Notes: generated by a model not told the origin, from the letters alone. A stretch of 64,000 bases of DNA from Nostoc sp. KVJ3 (GCF_026127265.1 NZ_WWFG01000002.1:2852001-2916000), one strand, 5' to 3'; counted from the first letter of the stretch, positions 8,355 through 18,592 are shown. A program made the numbers and translations.

Positions 8355-9374
8355 TTAAGCCGCTTCTGGCGAATTTTTTTCAGGGTTTGGGAGATACTTG
8401 AGCAAAACACCGCGATCGCCAATTATAAATCCGCGTTCTGGTTCTAAGAACACAATTTTGTATAAATTAGCAGCAACTTCCTCTACTTCTCGGTCTTTTT
8501 CCCAGGTTTTGCCACCGTCGCCACTCCGTAGCAAATTACCGCTACCGCCACCTATCCAAATTTCATTGGGTGTACGATATGCCAAATCCAGTAAACCCCA
8601 ACTGGTAGATAACTCTGGATATTGTGCCTTTTGCCACTCATCAGGTTTGGTTTCGTCACTAAACTGAATTTGGCCTCCCCTAGCTAGTAACCACAATTGC
8701 CCATTGTTAGCAAAACCCATATTTTCTACCCGTCGAGAACTATTGCGGTTATGGGGTACCCAAGCATTTTGCCCTGGTTCCCAAGTTGAGTAGAAACTAC
8801 CCTTAGCGGAAACCGCAACATATTTACCATCAGCAGAACGTTCTATATTACGCACCACACCAACTGCTGATTCCACCTGGGCTTTCCAATTTTTACCGCC
8901 GTCTATCGTCTTATATATGGCTCCCACATCAGTAGCCATTTCAGCTGTATTGTCTGCCAGTGCCTTAATTGCGATCGGGCTACCTGGTAGCTTTTCGTTC
9001 AAAGGAATACGCGACCAAGAAGCACCTTCATCGGTAGTATGCAGCAACAGTCCAGGCTCTCCGGCAATCCAGCCTTCCTTACCTGCAAAACTTACTGAGT
9101 CAAAACGATACTTTGGATCGTCCAGTTGCAGGGTTATTGGTTTCCAGGTATTACCACCGTCATTGGTTTCCAATAGGGTGGCATTGCTACCTACTAAGTA
9201 GCCATGCTCAGGATTATTAGTAAAAGCAATATCCAATAGATTCGAGTCTGTTGGCACAGAAATGATTTTCCAAGGGTTGTAGCTTACAGAGGGAATTTTG
9301 CTACAACCTATACACATGACGACTACTATTACCAAGGCAGCTATTCGTTGCCAACTTCTCACAAATGAAAGCAT
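8355..9374 (-). CDS. ycf48: Photosystem II assembly factor Ycf48
   Basis: A 339-residue lipoprotein-type precursor: a short basic start, a hydrophobic stretch, and a lipobox ending in Cys (VVMCIGC, residues about 19-24). The mature part is a beta-propeller with repeated GGxxW/DGGKTW motifs (NDGGNTWKPI, TDEGASW, IDGGKNWKA, GDGGKTWEKD). Ycf48/HCF136 binds newly made D1 and helps form early photosystem II complexes. Its position between rubA and psbEFLJ supports the assignment. Confidence 0.95.
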   Translation of the reverse strand: MLSFVRSWQRIAALVIVVVMCIGCSKIPSVSYNPWKIISVPTDSNLLDIAFTNNPEHGYLVGSNATLLETNDGGNTWKPITLQLDDPKYRFDSVSFAGKEGWIAGEPGLLLHTTDEGASWSRIPLNEKLPGSPIAIKALADNTAEMATDVGAIYKTIDGGKNWKAQVESAVGVVRNIERSADGKYVAVSAKGSFYSTWEPGQNAWVPHNRNSSRRVENMGFANNGQLWLLARGGQIQFSDETKPDEWQKAQYPELSTSWGLLDLAYRTPNEIWIGGGSGNLLRSGDGGKTWEKDREVEEVAANLYKIVFLEPERGFIIGDRGVLLKYLPNPEKNSPEAA

Positions 9375-9475
9375 CAGTATTTCTTAGTTATTTCTAAATT
9401 TTTGTAGGAGTCGTCAGTCAGGATGCTAGGCAATCCTGAATTTTTCATTTTGAATTTTGAATTGCTTAACGCTTG

Positions 9476-9811
9476 TTACTGTAAGCCGTAGAGACTGATA
9501 AAAAACAAGAAACCAAGAGCCAAAGCACCAAAAATCAAGATATTCTTTTGGGTTGGCGTTAGGTTGTTGACACCAAAACCGTAACCGAGATTTTCTTTGA
9601 AGCCGGATGCAGTACCCGCAGGGCCAATGTTAGCAAAAGCTGTTTTCTTCGCACTACAAACTGGACAACGCCAACTTATGGGCAGTTCTGCAAAGACTAT
9701 TCCTGAAGGAATATCATGCTTGTCGTCTCCCTTTTCCGGTTCGTAAACATAACCGCAGGCGCGACACTCGTAGCGGTCTAACACCGGAGTCTCAACAACT
9801 GGTTCGCTCAT
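9476..9811 (-). CDS. rubA: Membrane-anchored rubredoxin
   Basis: A 111-residue protein. The N-terminal half has two iron-binding CxxC pairs (YECRACGYVYEP and RCPVCSAKK), which carry the single iron of a rubredoxin. The C-terminal half has one membrane helix (about residues 86-108). This form is conserved in oxygenic phototrophs and is needed for photosystem assembly. The frame extends upstream to 10027, but the added part translates the G-rich repeat and lacks similarity. The ATG at 9811 starts MSEPVVETPVLDRYECRACG. It is followed by ycf48 about 100 bases downstream. Confidence 0.93.
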   Translation of the reverse strand: MSEPVVETPVLDRYECRACGYVYEPEKGDDKHDIPSGIVFAELPISWRCPVCSAKKTAFANIGPAGTASGFKENLGYGFGVNNLTPTQKNILIFGALALGFLFFISLYGLQ

Positions 9812-9977
9812 GGCTAGGGCCTCGCAAAGGAGAAATCTTAAATATACGTTAAAAATTATGACATAATTGTTAGACTTTTCTATCACTATCAAAAGCGAAT
9901 TAAATACCTGAACTGCGTCTGTTTCCCAGATTTCAGAAAAACCAAACAGATATAATGTAAAAGAAAGTAACGTAATA

Positions 9978-10166
9978 CAAGGGATTGGGCATTGGGCATT
10001 GGGTATGGGGCATTGGACATGGGGCATGGAGAAGAGACAAGGGAGACAAGGAAGACGGGGGAGATAAGGGAGAAATATTGCTACCTTGTCCCCCTTATCT
10101 CCCCTGCTTCCCCTGCCTCCCCTGCTCCCCCTGCTCCCCTACTCCCCTACTCCCCACTCCCCACTT
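9978..10166. repeat. G-rich/C-rich Nostoc repeat upstream of rubA and ndhC
   Basis: Tandem GGGCATTG/GGGGCATGG units (about 9985-10030), then a purine-rich stretch, then CCCCTGCTTCCCCTGCCTCC-type units to 10164. It fills the space between the divergent rubA and ndhC promoters. Frames across it are low-complexity artefacts. Confidence 0.75.
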
Positions 10167-10196
10167 AAAATACTCCATAAGCGGTAGATACTCATT

Positions 10197-10559
10197 GTGT
10201 TTGTCCTCAGCGGTTACGAGTACCTTCTAGGCTTCTTCATCATCTGTAGCCTAGTACCTGCCTTAGCGCTCTCAGCTTCCAAGCTCCTACGACCTAGTAG
10301 TTACAGCCCAGAACGGCACACCACTTACGAATCTGGCATGGAACCCATTGGGGGAGCGTGGATTCAGTTCAACATCCGCTACTACATGTTTGCTCTGGTC
10401 TTCGTCGTCTTTGATGTGGAGACAGTTTTCTTGTATCCTTGGGCGGTAGCTTTCCACCGTTTGGGGCTATTGGCATTTATTGAAGCGCTAGTATTTATTG
10501 CAATTCTTGTAGTCGCTTTAGTTTACGCATGGCGTAAAGGAGCTTTGGAATGGTCTTGA
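10197..10559 (+). CDS. ndhC: NAD(P)H-quinone oxidoreductase subunit 3
   Basis: A 120-residue membrane protein of the photosynthetic NDH-1 complex (cyclic electron flow and respiration). Three hydrophobic helices and the conserved loop RHTTYESGMEPIGGAW are present, as is FDVETVFLYPWA. It starts with GTG at 10197 (MFVLSGYEYLLG), the expected family start. Its end overlaps ndhK by 10 bases, so the two are translationally coupled. Confidence 0.95.
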   Translation: MFVLSGYEYLLGFFIICSLVPALALSASKLLRPSSYSPERHTTYESGMEPIGGAWIQFNIRYYMFALVFVVFDVETVFLYPWAVAFHRLGLLAFIEALVFIAILVVALVYAWRKGALEWS

Positions 10560-11287
10560 ATTCTAACATAACAACCCAGGACAAAGAGCGAATCATCAAC
10601 CCCATTGAGCGGACTACAATCACTCAAGACCTTTCAGAAAACGTCATTTTGACAACGGTTGATGACCTCTACGACTGGGCGCGGCTTTCTAGTTTGTGGC
10701 CGTTGCTGTTTGGTACTGCTTGCTGCTTTATTGAGTTTGCAGCTTTAATTGGCTCCCGATTTGACTTTGACCGATTTGGGCTAATTCCCCGTTCTAGCCC
10801 CCGCCAAGCCGATTTAATTATTACGGCAGGGACTATTACGATGAAGATGGCTCCCCAACTGGTGCGTCTCTATGAACAAATGCCAGAGCCGAAGTATGTA
10901 ATTGCAATGGGAGCTTGTACTATTACTGGCGGGATGTTTAGCGTTGATTCCCCCACAGCAGTGCGCGGAGTCGATAAACTGATTCCTGTGGATGTATATT
11001 TGCCTGGTTGTCCTCCTCGTCCAGAAGCAATTATCGACGCAATCATTAAGCTGCGGAAGAAAATCGCCAATGAATCGATGCAAGAGCGGTATAAAATTAA
11101 GCAAACCCACCGCTACTACAGCACGACTCATAACATGAAGCCAGTAGAGGAAATATTAACTGGCAAGTATTTGCAGTCAGAAACTCGCTATGCACCACCG
11201 AAGGAATTGGCAGAAGCGATTGGTATGCCAATACCACCTGCACTACTGACAGAAAAGGCGCAAAAGGAGGAACAAACCCGTGGCTGA
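10550..11287 (+). CDS. ndhK: NAD(P)H-quinone oxidoreductase subunit K
   Basis: A 245-residue subunit of the hydrophilic arm, equivalent to NuoB/PSST. It carries iron-sulfur cluster N2 through GTACCFIEFA (tandem Cys), GACTITGGMF and LPGCPPRPEA, all present. It passes electrons to plastoquinone. It overlaps ndhC at its start and ndhJ at its end (8 bases), the standard ndhCKJ operon. Confidence 0.96.
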   Translation: MVLNSNITTQDKERIINPIERTTITQDLSENVILTTVDDLYDWARLSSLWPLLFGTACCFIEFAALIGSRFDFDRFGLIPRSSPRQADLIITAGTITMKMAPQLVRLYEQMPEPKYVIAMGACTITGGMFSVDSPTAVRGVDKLIPVDVYLPGCPPRPEAIIDAIIKLRKKIANESMQERYKIKQTHRYYSTTHNMKPVEEILTGKYLQSETRYAPPKELAEAIGMPIPPALLTEKAQKEEQTRG

Positions 11288-11807
11288 AGAAGAATCTCAA
11301 CCAGTAGCAGCCAAAGAAGAGTCATTGGTACAAGCGGGTAAAATTTCCCAATGGTTAACGGAAAATGGCTTTGACCATGAGTTTTTGGCACCAGATAAGA
11401 ATGGTGTAGAGATAATTAAGGTGGGGGCAGATTTCTTGCTTCCTACCGCTACAGCCCTTTATGCTTATGGGTTTAATTATCTCCAGTTTCAAGGCGGTGT
11501 TGACCTTGGGCCAGGACAAGAATTGGTGAGTGTGTATCACTTGATTAAAGTGGGTGATAATAGCGATCGCCCCGAAGAAGTCCGAGTTAAGGTGTTCTTA
11601 GCACGGGAAAACCCCGTAGTGCCTTCTGTGTACTGGATTTGGAAAACCGCAGATTGGCAAGAGCGCGAGTCTTACGATATGTACGGCATTATCTACGAAG
11701 GACACCCAAATCTCAAGCGGATTTTGATGCCGGAAGATTGGGTGGGTTGGCCTTTGCGGAAAGATTACATCTCGCCTGATTTCTACGAGTTGCAAGACGC
11801 TTATTAA
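11280..11807 (+). CDS. ndhJ: NAD(P)H-quinone oxidoreductase subunit J
   Basis: A 175-residue peripheral-arm subunit, equivalent to NuoC. The signature RESYDMYGIIYEGHPNLKRI and the ending GWPLRKDYISPDFYELQDAY are present. The start is GTG at 11280, inside the end of ndhK. A terminator follows about 30 bases after the stop, so ndhCKJ ends here. Confidence 0.95.
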   Translation: MAEEESQPVAAKEESLVQAGKISQWLTENGFDHEFLAPDKNGVEIIKVGADFLLPTATALYAYGFNYLQFQGGVDLGPGQELVSVYHLIKVGDNSDRPEEVRVKVFLARENPVVPSVYWIWKTADWQERESYDMYGIIYEGHPNLKRILMPEDWVGWPLRKDYISPDFYELQDAY

Positions 11808-11834
11808 ATATTGCTGAGTTTCTAGCAGTGATTT

Positions 11835-11870
11835 AACCCCTTTCCGGTAGCGGAGAGGGGTTATGTTTTT
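11835..11870 (+). terminator. Terminator of ndhCKJ
   Basis: AACCCCTTTCCG, loop GTAG, then CGGAGAGGGGTT, followed by ATGTTTTT. It is positioned 28 bases after the ndhJ stop. Confidence 0.8.
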
Positions 11871-12071
11871 CGTGTTCGAGGTAAATTTGGTTAACAAATC
11901 ACTACAATCTCTACGGTTAACCAATCGAAAAAAGGGGGAATTCTTCTTGCTGTAAGCCTTGGAACTTAGGAATAGCACGACGGATAACTCGTAATGTCCC
12001 TGTAAAACTGATTACGTATTCTACAGGAAGGCTCCGCCTACGCAATGACATAAATATTTTTGCATCCGCAC

Positions 12072-12746
12072 TTAGATTCGTTCTAGCCAATCCTTGACGT
12101 GAGAATATGACAAAATACGCTCTTTGAGCGGACTAGTCCGAAGTATCTCATCTATTTGTGCAGCAACAGCAAAATCTGCTATACTTTCATGGTTTCCCGC
12201 CAACCAATCTTGCTGACTGAGGATAGTATCAAGGTTAGCTAGATGGTTGAAAAACTTTTTTTCAACCCGATTCTTATCGATGCGACCAATTCCTTGAGCA
12301 TTCAATTGCTTTTCGTATGTGTAGCGAGCGACGGGAGCAAAGATTAGTTGCTCAAACTTCGATCGCCCTTTACACAGTAAGCTGGTTGCTAGTTGAAGAG
12401 CATCTGGATAGCGGAAGCGAAAATATACCTCAAACCAATACAACGATTCATCTGCCCAGTCTTCCCAGAAATAGGCTTGTGCTAAATCTTTGCTGTCTAC
12501 TGGGTAAAGTGGATATTCTGGGTGTCGAGCTTGCAAAAATTCTGCAATATCGGAACTGTCTTGAACCTTCTCACCATCGTATTCAATCACAGGAAGCTTC
12601 CCCGCAGGTGATAATCGGGAAGCTGCCACTGCCAGCAAACCGTTGTAGTTGACGACAGAGTAGGCAAGATGCTTGTGCTTGAGAATCTTGCGAACCTTGT
12701 TACAAAAGGGAGAAACTTCCCATTGATGCAGGATGATTTTTGGCAT
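12072..12746 (-). CDS. Glutathione S-transferase family protein
   Basis: A 224-residue protein. The N-terminal thioredoxin-like domain starts with PKIILHQWEVSPFCNKVRKI (SPFC at the active-site position) and has the glutathione-binding AGKLPVIEYDGEKVQDSSDI segment. A helical C-terminal domain follows. It probably acts in detoxification or redox metabolism; substrate unknown. The GTG at 12755 is three codons upstream; the ATG at 12746 is favoured by a GGTGAG site at proper distance. Confidence 0.85.
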   Translation of the reverse strand: MPKIILHQWEVSPFCNKVRKILKHKHLAYSVVNYNGLLAVAASRLSPAGKLPVIEYDGEKVQDSSDIAEFLQARHPEYPLYPVDSKDLAQAYFWEDWADESLYWFEVYFRFRYPDALQLATSLLCKGRSKFEQLIFAPVARYTYEKQLNAQGIGRIDKNRVEKKFFNHLANLDTILSQQDWLAGNHESIADFAVAAQIDEILRTSPLKERILSYSHVKDWLERI

Positions 12747-13103
12747 CGCGCTCACCGATATTTTTGGATGTCGATAGATTGAAAAACATTAACGCGATCG
12801 CTGTCTGATGTTAACAGAACAATAGTATTCTAGTAAACATACTGAGGTCTACAGAAATCCTAAATCATTCATGAAAAGTTAGATCCCTAATAACTTTTAC
12901 GAAGTTGGGGATTTAGACACCACGAATTTTCAGAAATCAAGCCCTTGCTCTGTAACCTTGATTCGCCACCCATTCACTTTAAATTTTGAAGTTGGTCAAG
13001 TGGGAGAAGTTCGACCTTCTGAACCCGTGCACTAAAGTTGCTAATTTGGCGGCAGTCAGGTAAGAATCTATCAATAAAGTCCAAATAGCTTTAAACCGTA
13101 ATA
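12747..13103. other. Spacer between divergent GST and antiporter genes
   Basis: About 360 bases, AT-rich, with one GCGATCGC near 12794. No gene, RNA or clear terminator is seen. It must hold the promoters of both flanking genes. Confidence 0.4.
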
Positions 13104-14657
13104 GTGGATGTTACCGAATTAGTCAAAGTTTTAATTATTCTCTTGCTTCTTGCTACAGGTGTAGCTTTGCTATCCCGGCGATTGCGAATTCCTTATGTCA
13201 CGGGTTTAGTATTGGCAGGTTTACCAATCACTGAGCTATTATCGCGTCCTATTGGTTTAAATCCTTCCCTTGTTTTGAATCTTTTCTTACCAATTCTCAT
13301 CTTTGAAGCGGGTATTAATACTGATGTCAGCCGCCTCCGCAGCACATTTAAACCAATTGCCCTGCTAGCTGGGCCTGGGGCTGTGCTTTCCAGTGGGATT
13401 ATTGCCGTCCTGGTAAAATTTGGGCTGGGACTGAGTTGGATACCTGCCTTATTTGTCGGAGTGATTTTGGCAAACACTGATACTGTTTCCATGATTGCCG
13501 TCTTTAAGGAGATACCCGTACCCTCTCGGCTTTCTACCATCGTTGAAGGAGAAACCCTATTCAATGATGCAGCTGCCCTAGTTTCCTTCAACCTGATTTT
13601 GCAATTATATTCAACAGGTTCACTCACATTTCTAGAGGGAATTCAACAACTACTATTTATCTTTGTTGGAGGCTGCCTTGTGGGGTTAGTCTTGGGCTAC
13701 TTGAGTATACCTGTATTCGCCCGTTTAGATGATGCTCTTAGTAGTTTATTACTGACAGTTGCAGTTGCATTGGGAACTTTTCAGGTTGGGCAATCTCTCG
13801 GTGTATCGGGTGCTGTAGCCGTAGTTGTCGCAGGATTAATTTTCGGGAATTTAGGGCTTTCTCGCAATACTTCTGCTTCTAGTCGCATCACCCTGTTGAG
13901 TTTCTGGGAATATGCCAGTTTTACTGTCAACACCTTTATTTTTCTGCTAATTGGTGTAGAAATAAACTTGGTAACACTCTGGAAAACTTTACCTGCAATT
14001 TTACTTGCAGTTTTAGCTTATCAAATCGGGCGATTTCTGACAGTTTATCCACTGCTAGCATTGGTTCGTTGGATTGACCGCCCAATTCCACTGCGCTGGC
14101 AACATTTACTCTTTTTAGGTAACATCAAAGGTTCGCTCTCAATGGCTTTGGCATTGAGCTTACCAGCCACATTACCAGGGCGAGAAGTCCTCATTGCTAT
14201 AGTCTTCGGTAGTGTATTGGTGTCGTTAGTGGGACAGGGTTTAAGTTTGCCTTGGGTAGTAAAACGCTTAAAATTATCTAAATTTTCCGAAGCTCAACAA
14301 CAGGTTGAAGAATTACAAGCTCAGTTAATGACAGGTAAGGCAGCACAAGATGAATTAGATAGCCTGTTGAAATCAGGAGTGTTACCAAAAGCAGTTTATG
14401 AAGAGATGCGTTCAGGTTATCAGGTAAGAATTGCCAGTGCAGAAAAGACACTGCGGGAACTATATAATCGTCGCCCGGATGAGTTGGATGGCAAAAGTGG
14501 CAACAGTGGTAAATTGGATGCCATTCGCCGCCGTTTATTACTAGCAGAAAAAGGAGCGCTTAATGAAGCTATGCGAAAGCGAATTCTCTCAGAAGAAATT
14601 GTGCGTGGACGGATACAAATTCTTGATGAACAATTGCTGAACTTAGAAGATGAGTAA
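13104..14657 (+). CDS. Cation/proton antiporter (CPA1/NhaP type)
   Basis: A 517-residue membrane protein with about 12 hydrophobic helices over residues 5-395, followed by a soluble, helical C-terminal region of about 120 residues. Motifs of the Na+/H+ exchanger family are present: FLPILIFEAGINTD, ILANTDTVSMIAVF, and EGETLFNDAAALVSF (the ND pair is the ion-binding site of CPA1 proteins). It most likely exchanges sodium or potassium for protons at the plasma membrane. The start is GTG at 13104; no strong ribosome site is evident. Confidence 0.9.
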   Translation: MDVTELVKVLIILLLLATGVALLSRRLRIPYVTGLVLAGLPITELLSRPIGLNPSLVLNLFLPILIFEAGINTDVSRLRSTFKPIALLAGPGAVLSSGIIAVLVKFGLGLSWIPALFVGVILANTDTVSMIAVFKEIPVPSRLSTIVEGETLFNDAAALVSFNLILQLYSTGSLTFLEGIQQLLFIFVGGCLVGLVLGYLSIPVFARLDDALSSLLLTVAVALGTFQVGQSLGVSGAVAVVVAGLIFGNLGLSRNTSASSRITLLSFWEYASFTVNTFIFLLIGVEINLVTLWKTLPAILLAVLAYQIGRFLTVYPLLALVRWIDRPIPLRWQHLLFLGNIKGSLSMALALSLPATLPGREVLIAIVFGSVLVSLVGQGLSLPWVVKRLKLSKFSEAQQQVEELQAQLMTGKAAQDELDSLLKSGVLPKAVYEEMRSGYQVRIASAEKTLRELYNRRPDELDGKSGNSGKLDAIRRRLLLAEKGALNEAMRKRILSEEIVRGRIQILDEQLLNLEDE

Positions 14658-14720
14658 GTAGTTGTTGGAGACAGTAAAAAACAGTCCTGAGTAAAGAAGT
14701 AAGATTTTTTTTAACCCCTT

Positions 14721-14797
14721 AACTCTGTGTTCTCTGTGCCTCTGCGGTTAAATGAAAGATTTTTTAACCGCAGAGGCGCGGAGGGCACAGAGAGAAA
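14721..14797. repeat. Long imperfect hairpin repeat
   Basis: Left arm CTCTGTGCCTCTGCGGTTAA (about 14733-14752) faces TTAACCGCAGAGG (about 14764-14776) and a further CACAGAG, a near-palindrome. A related arm pair occurs at about 25120-25185 (TCTGCGGTTAAA and an AACACAGAGG right side), and pieces at about 46036 and 56876. It is a dispersed palindromic element that may also end transcription between the convergent antiporter gene and metH. Confidence 0.65.
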
Positions 14798-14876
14798 AAG
14801 AGATTTTAGCAGTGACCTTGAAAGGGCTTGTCCTCATCACCTTCTCCCAAGTTGGGAAAAGGGGAATTGGAGGTTT

Positions 14877-17800
14877 CTAGGCACTAAAGTATTTTGCTAC
14901 TGGGTGGTAAGTAATAATTGCAGTGGTAGATTGTTCTGGATAAAGTTGTTCGCTTTCATCCATATACAATTTAATCCTGTCAGTCTGCAATAAATCCAGT
15001 TGCTTGTATTGGTCTTGGATATTCGGGCAAGCGGGATACCCAAAACTATACCGTGAGCCACGATAGCGTTGTGCTAATATATCCCGGATATTGTCGGGTT
15101 CTTCAGCAGTAAAACCTAACTCTCGACGAATTCTGGCGTGTGTCCACTCGGCTATCGCCTCTGCAACCTGCACCGCCATTCCGTGAAAATACAGGTAATC
15201 GGTGTATTGATTGGCAGCAAATAGCTTTTGAGCAAACTCAGTTGCAATCTCTCCGACAGTCACTGCTTGCATCGGGAAGACATCTATAATTCCCGATTCC
15301 TTTGGTGCAAAGAAATCTGCTATGCACAGCCGCCTTAAGGATTTTTGTCTGGGAAACTCGAAAGTTGTAACCTGCTGTGATTGATTCTCTGAATCATATA
15401 CATGAAGAGAATTCCCTTCAGACTGACAAGGAAAATACCCATAAATCACCTGGGGATGCAACAAATTCTCTTCAATAATTCGCTGTTTCCAAGTTTCTAA
15501 AACTGGGTACACTTTCTCTGCTAAGAAAGCCTGATATTCTTCCTTAGATTGTTCCTTTGGCTTACGGAATTGCCACTGTCCTGCAATTAAAGCTTGTAAA
15601 TCTAAGTGCCAGAATATTTCCTCAATGGGAATATCACTAGGCTGCAACAACTGTGTTCCCCAGAAAGGTGGTGTCGGGCGTTCAATATCTATCGCTACCG
15701 CATCAGAACGTCTCGTATCTAATACTTTTGGTTCAGCAGATATTTTTTCCTCAGCATTTGTAGTTACTGATTCTTTGTTACCATTCGTCGAAACTTCAGC
15801 CGTTTCAACTTCGTTCAAAAATCCCTGCAAATCTTCCCAGTTACCAGCAGCTTTAGCTGGCATTAATTTATCCATGAAGTGCAAGTCAGAAAAGGCATCT
15901 TTGCCATAAACGACTTTACCCTTGTAGGTGTTTTGGCAATCTTCATACACAAATTTTGGAGTCAGCGCCGCACCTCCTAAAATTACGGGGACACTAATTC
16001 CCTTTTCGTTGAATACCTCCAAATTCTCTTTCATGAAGGCAGTGGATTTTACCAGCAAACCACTCATCGCAATACAATCAGCTTTGTGCTGTTCGTAAGC
16101 GTTGATGATGTTTTCTACCGGCTGTTTAATTCCCAGGTTAATCACCTTGTAGCCGTTGTTGGACAAGATGATATCTACCAAGTTTTTACCAATGTCGTGG
16201 ACATCGCCTTTAACTGTGGCAATGATAAAGGTTCCCTTGGCGTTGTTTCCTGATTCTGATTTTTCCATGAAGGGTTCTAAAAACGCAACTGCCGCCTTCA
16301 TAGTTTCGGCAGATTGCAAAACAAAGGGTAACTGCATTTGTCCAGAACCGAATAATTCCCCGACAACTTTCATGCCATCTAGCAGGAAGGTGTTGATAAT
16401 TTCTAAGGGGGGATGTTCTTCTAAGGCTTTTTTGAGATGTTCTTCTAAGCCAATGCGTTCGCCGTCGATGATGTGACGCTTGAGACGTTCGGGAATGGGG
16501 AGACTTTCATCTAAGGAGCGATCGCGTTTTGTTGTTACCCCAGCAAATGCTGTGGTAAGCTCTCCCAAGGGATCGTATACACAAACATTACCCTCAAACT
16601 TCCGCTCATCATAAATCAACTGCCGACAAATTTCTTGATGGCGTTCGTCAATCTTCGAGAGCGGTAAAATCTTGTTAGCGCTGACAATGGCTGCATCCAT
16701 TCCCGCCGTTGTCGCCTCGTGCAAAAACACTGAGTTCAGCACCATCCGCGAGGCTGGATTTAACCCAAAGGAAATATTGGAAACACCCAAAATCACGTGA
16801 CATCCAGGCAATCCTTGACGAATGCGCCGGATGGATTCAATTGTCGCCTTACCGTTTTCTCGGTCTTCTTCAATCCCGGTGGAAATTGGTAACGCGAGGG
16901 TATCAAAGAATATTTCTGTGGGTGGTATGCCATATTCTACAGCTTGACGGTAGGCGCGTTGTGCGATCGCAAACTTTTTATCTGCTGTCCGCGCCATCCC
17001 ATCTTCATCGATAGTACCAATGATTACACCAGCACCGTATTTTTTCGCCAACTCCAGCACCTTTAAAAAGCGCGGTTCCCCATCTTCGTAGTTGGTGGAG
17101 TTCAGCAAACACTTACCACCGGCAACCTTTAAACCTGCCTCCATCTTTTCCCATTCGGTGGAGTCAAGCATTAACGGCAGTGTCACATTATTAACAATGC
17201 GCGAAACTAATTCGTGCATATCCCGTACACCGTCGCGTCCTACATAATCAACGTTGACATCGAGGATGTGTGCGCCTTCTTTGACTTGCGCCCTCGCCAT
17301 TGAAACGAGTCCATCCCAATCTTCGGCATTTAGCAAATCGCGGCACTTCTTGGAACCACTGGCGTTGAGACGCTCGCCCACAATCAAGAAGGAATTATCT
17401 TGATCGTAAGGTTGAGTGGTATAAATTGATGCGGCTGCTGGTTCCAAGCTAGGGTGTCTAACTTTTGGCTTCAGGTCTTTAGCAAGTTCTGCCAATTGTT
17501 GAATGTGTTCTGGACGCGTCCCACAGCAACCCCCGATCACTTGGACACCCAAATCTTCAACAAAATGCATTAATGACATCCGTAATTCCAACGGGGTCAA
17601 ACGGTAATGTGCTTGACCGCCGACGTTCTCAGGTAAACCTGCGTTGGGAATACAGGAAACGATGAAAGGCGAATGTTCTGCCAGATACTTGATATGTGGT
17701 TTCATCAAGTCTGGGCCAGTGGCACAGTTTAAACCGAGAATGTCAATTGGGTAAGGTGCCAAAATTGTCAGCACAGCACTGATTTCTGAACCAACCAACA

Positions 17801-18407
17801 TTGTGCCCATGCTTTCCATTGTCACAGACACCATCAACGGTCTGCGATCGCCTTTTTTGGCAAACACTTCTTCAATGGCATTCAACGCCGCCTTAATTTG
17901 CAGCACATCTTGGCAAGTTTCCACCAAAAATAAATCGACACCACCATCCCACAGCGCTTCTGCTTGTTCGGCAAAAGTAGCTTTCATGGTGTCAAAGTCA
18001 ATATGTCCCAAGGTAGGAAGTTTAGTTGTGGGGCCGATGGAACCTGCCACAAACCGGGGTTTTTCTGGCGTGGAAAATTCCGCAGCCACACGCTTCGCTA
18101 ATTCTGCGGCTGTCTTGCTGAGGTAGTAGGCTTGGTCTGCCAAGTCATATTCTGCCAGCACCAGGGACGTACTACCAAAGGTATCGGTTTCAATGACATC
18201 AGCACCAGCAGCGAGAAAGTCACGGTGAACCTTAGCCACAGCTTCGGGTTTGGTGTGGACTAAATATTCATTACAACCTTCATACTGTGGGCCGCCGAAG
18301 TCTTCAGCAGTCAAGTTTTGGGTTTGTAGGTTGGTTCCCATTGCCCCGTCGAAAACGAGGACTGGGCTATCTGGACTACGCAACCGTTCAAGGAAAGAAT
18401 GAGTCAT
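14877..18407 (-). CDS. metH: Cobalamin-dependent methionine synthase
   Basis: A 1176-residue enzyme that transfers the methyl group of 5-methyltetrahydrofolate to homocysteine through cobalamin. Domains in order: homocysteine-binding (start FDGAMGTNLQ; zinc Cys in GLNCATGP and GGCCGTRPEH), pterin-binding (FLIVGERLNASGSKK), B12-binding cap and domain (DVHDIGKN, His as lower axial ligand), and a C-terminal activation domain (RRELGFTAEE, GYPACPNIQDQ). Full length for the family. About 310 upstream bases contain no recognisable cobalamin riboswitch. It is transcribed alone. Confidence 0.97.
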   Translation of the reverse strand: MTHSFLERLRSPDSPVLVFDGAMGTNLQTQNLTAEDFGGPQYEGCNEYLVHTKPEAVAKVHRDFLAAGADVIETDTFGSTSLVLAEYDLADQAYYLSKTAAELAKRVAAEFSTPEKPRFVAGSIGPTTKLPTLGHIDFDTMKATFAEQAEALWDGGVDLFLVETCQDVLQIKAALNAIEEVFAKKGDRRPLMVSVTMESMGTMLVGSEISAVLTILAPYPIDILGLNCATGPDLMKPHIKYLAEHSPFIVSCIPNAGLPENVGGQAHYRLTPLELRMSLMHFVEDLGVQVIGGCCGTRPEHIQQLAELAKDLKPKVRHPSLEPAAASIYTTQPYDQDNSFLIVGERLNASGSKKCRDLLNAEDWDGLVSMARAQVKEGAHILDVNVDYVGRDGVRDMHELVSRIVNNVTLPLMLDSTEWEKMEAGLKVAGGKCLLNSTNYEDGEPRFLKVLELAKKYGAGVIIGTIDEDGMARTADKKFAIAQRAYRQAVEYGIPPTEIFFDTLALPISTGIEEDRENGKATIESIRRIRQGLPGCHVILGVSNISFGLNPASRMVLNSVFLHEATTAGMDAAIVSANKILPLSKIDERHQEICRQLIYDERKFEGNVCVYDPLGELTTAFAGVTTKRDRSLDESLPIPERLKRHIIDGERIGLEEHLKKALEEHPPLEIINTFLLDGMKVVGELFGSGQMQLPFVLQSAETMKAAVAFLEPFMEKSESGNNAKGTFIIATVKGDVHDIGKNLVDIILSNNGYKVINLGIKQPVENIINAYEQHKADCIAMSGLLVKSTAFMKENLEVFNEKGISVPVILGGAALTPKFVYEDCQNTYKGKVVYGKDAFSDLHFMDKLMPAKAAGNWEDLQGFLNEVETAEVSTNGNKESVTTNAEEKISAEPKVLDTRRSDAVAIDIERPTPPFWGTQLLQPSDIPIEEIFWHLDLQALIAGQWQFRKPKEQSKEEYQAFLAEKVYPVLETWKQRIIEENLLHPQVIYGYFPCQSEGNSLHVYDSENQSQQVTTFEFPRQKSLRRLCIADFFAPKESGIIDVFPMQAVTVGEIATEFAQKLFAANQYTDYLYFHGMAVQVAEAIAEWTHARIRRELGFTAEEPDNIRDILAQRYRGSRYSFGYPACPNIQDQYKQLDLLQTDRIKLYMDESEQLYPEQSTTAIITYHPVAKYFSA

Positions 18408-18592
18408 GTTTTCCTAGAATAATTTGGGTCAGTCGGATAATATTCGACTTACTTTATTATTTTCCCAAATTGTGATATTTGTTGCAGCCTTTAATAAAGT
18501 CTGGTTTTATTTATCAGAAAATTGGGTCTAAAACCCCGTCGTTCTACGTGGCTTATTGATAATCACCTGGCTCAAATCAAATCAAAACAAAA

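Noticed and set aside
9985..10230. 81-codon frame over the C-rich repeat upstream of ndhC
   Set aside because: Low-complexity translation of the G/C-rich repeat; no ribosome site.
18408..18592. Cobalamin riboswitch upstream of metH
   Set aside because: No B12-box-like core (GCCACTG) or matching leader was seen.
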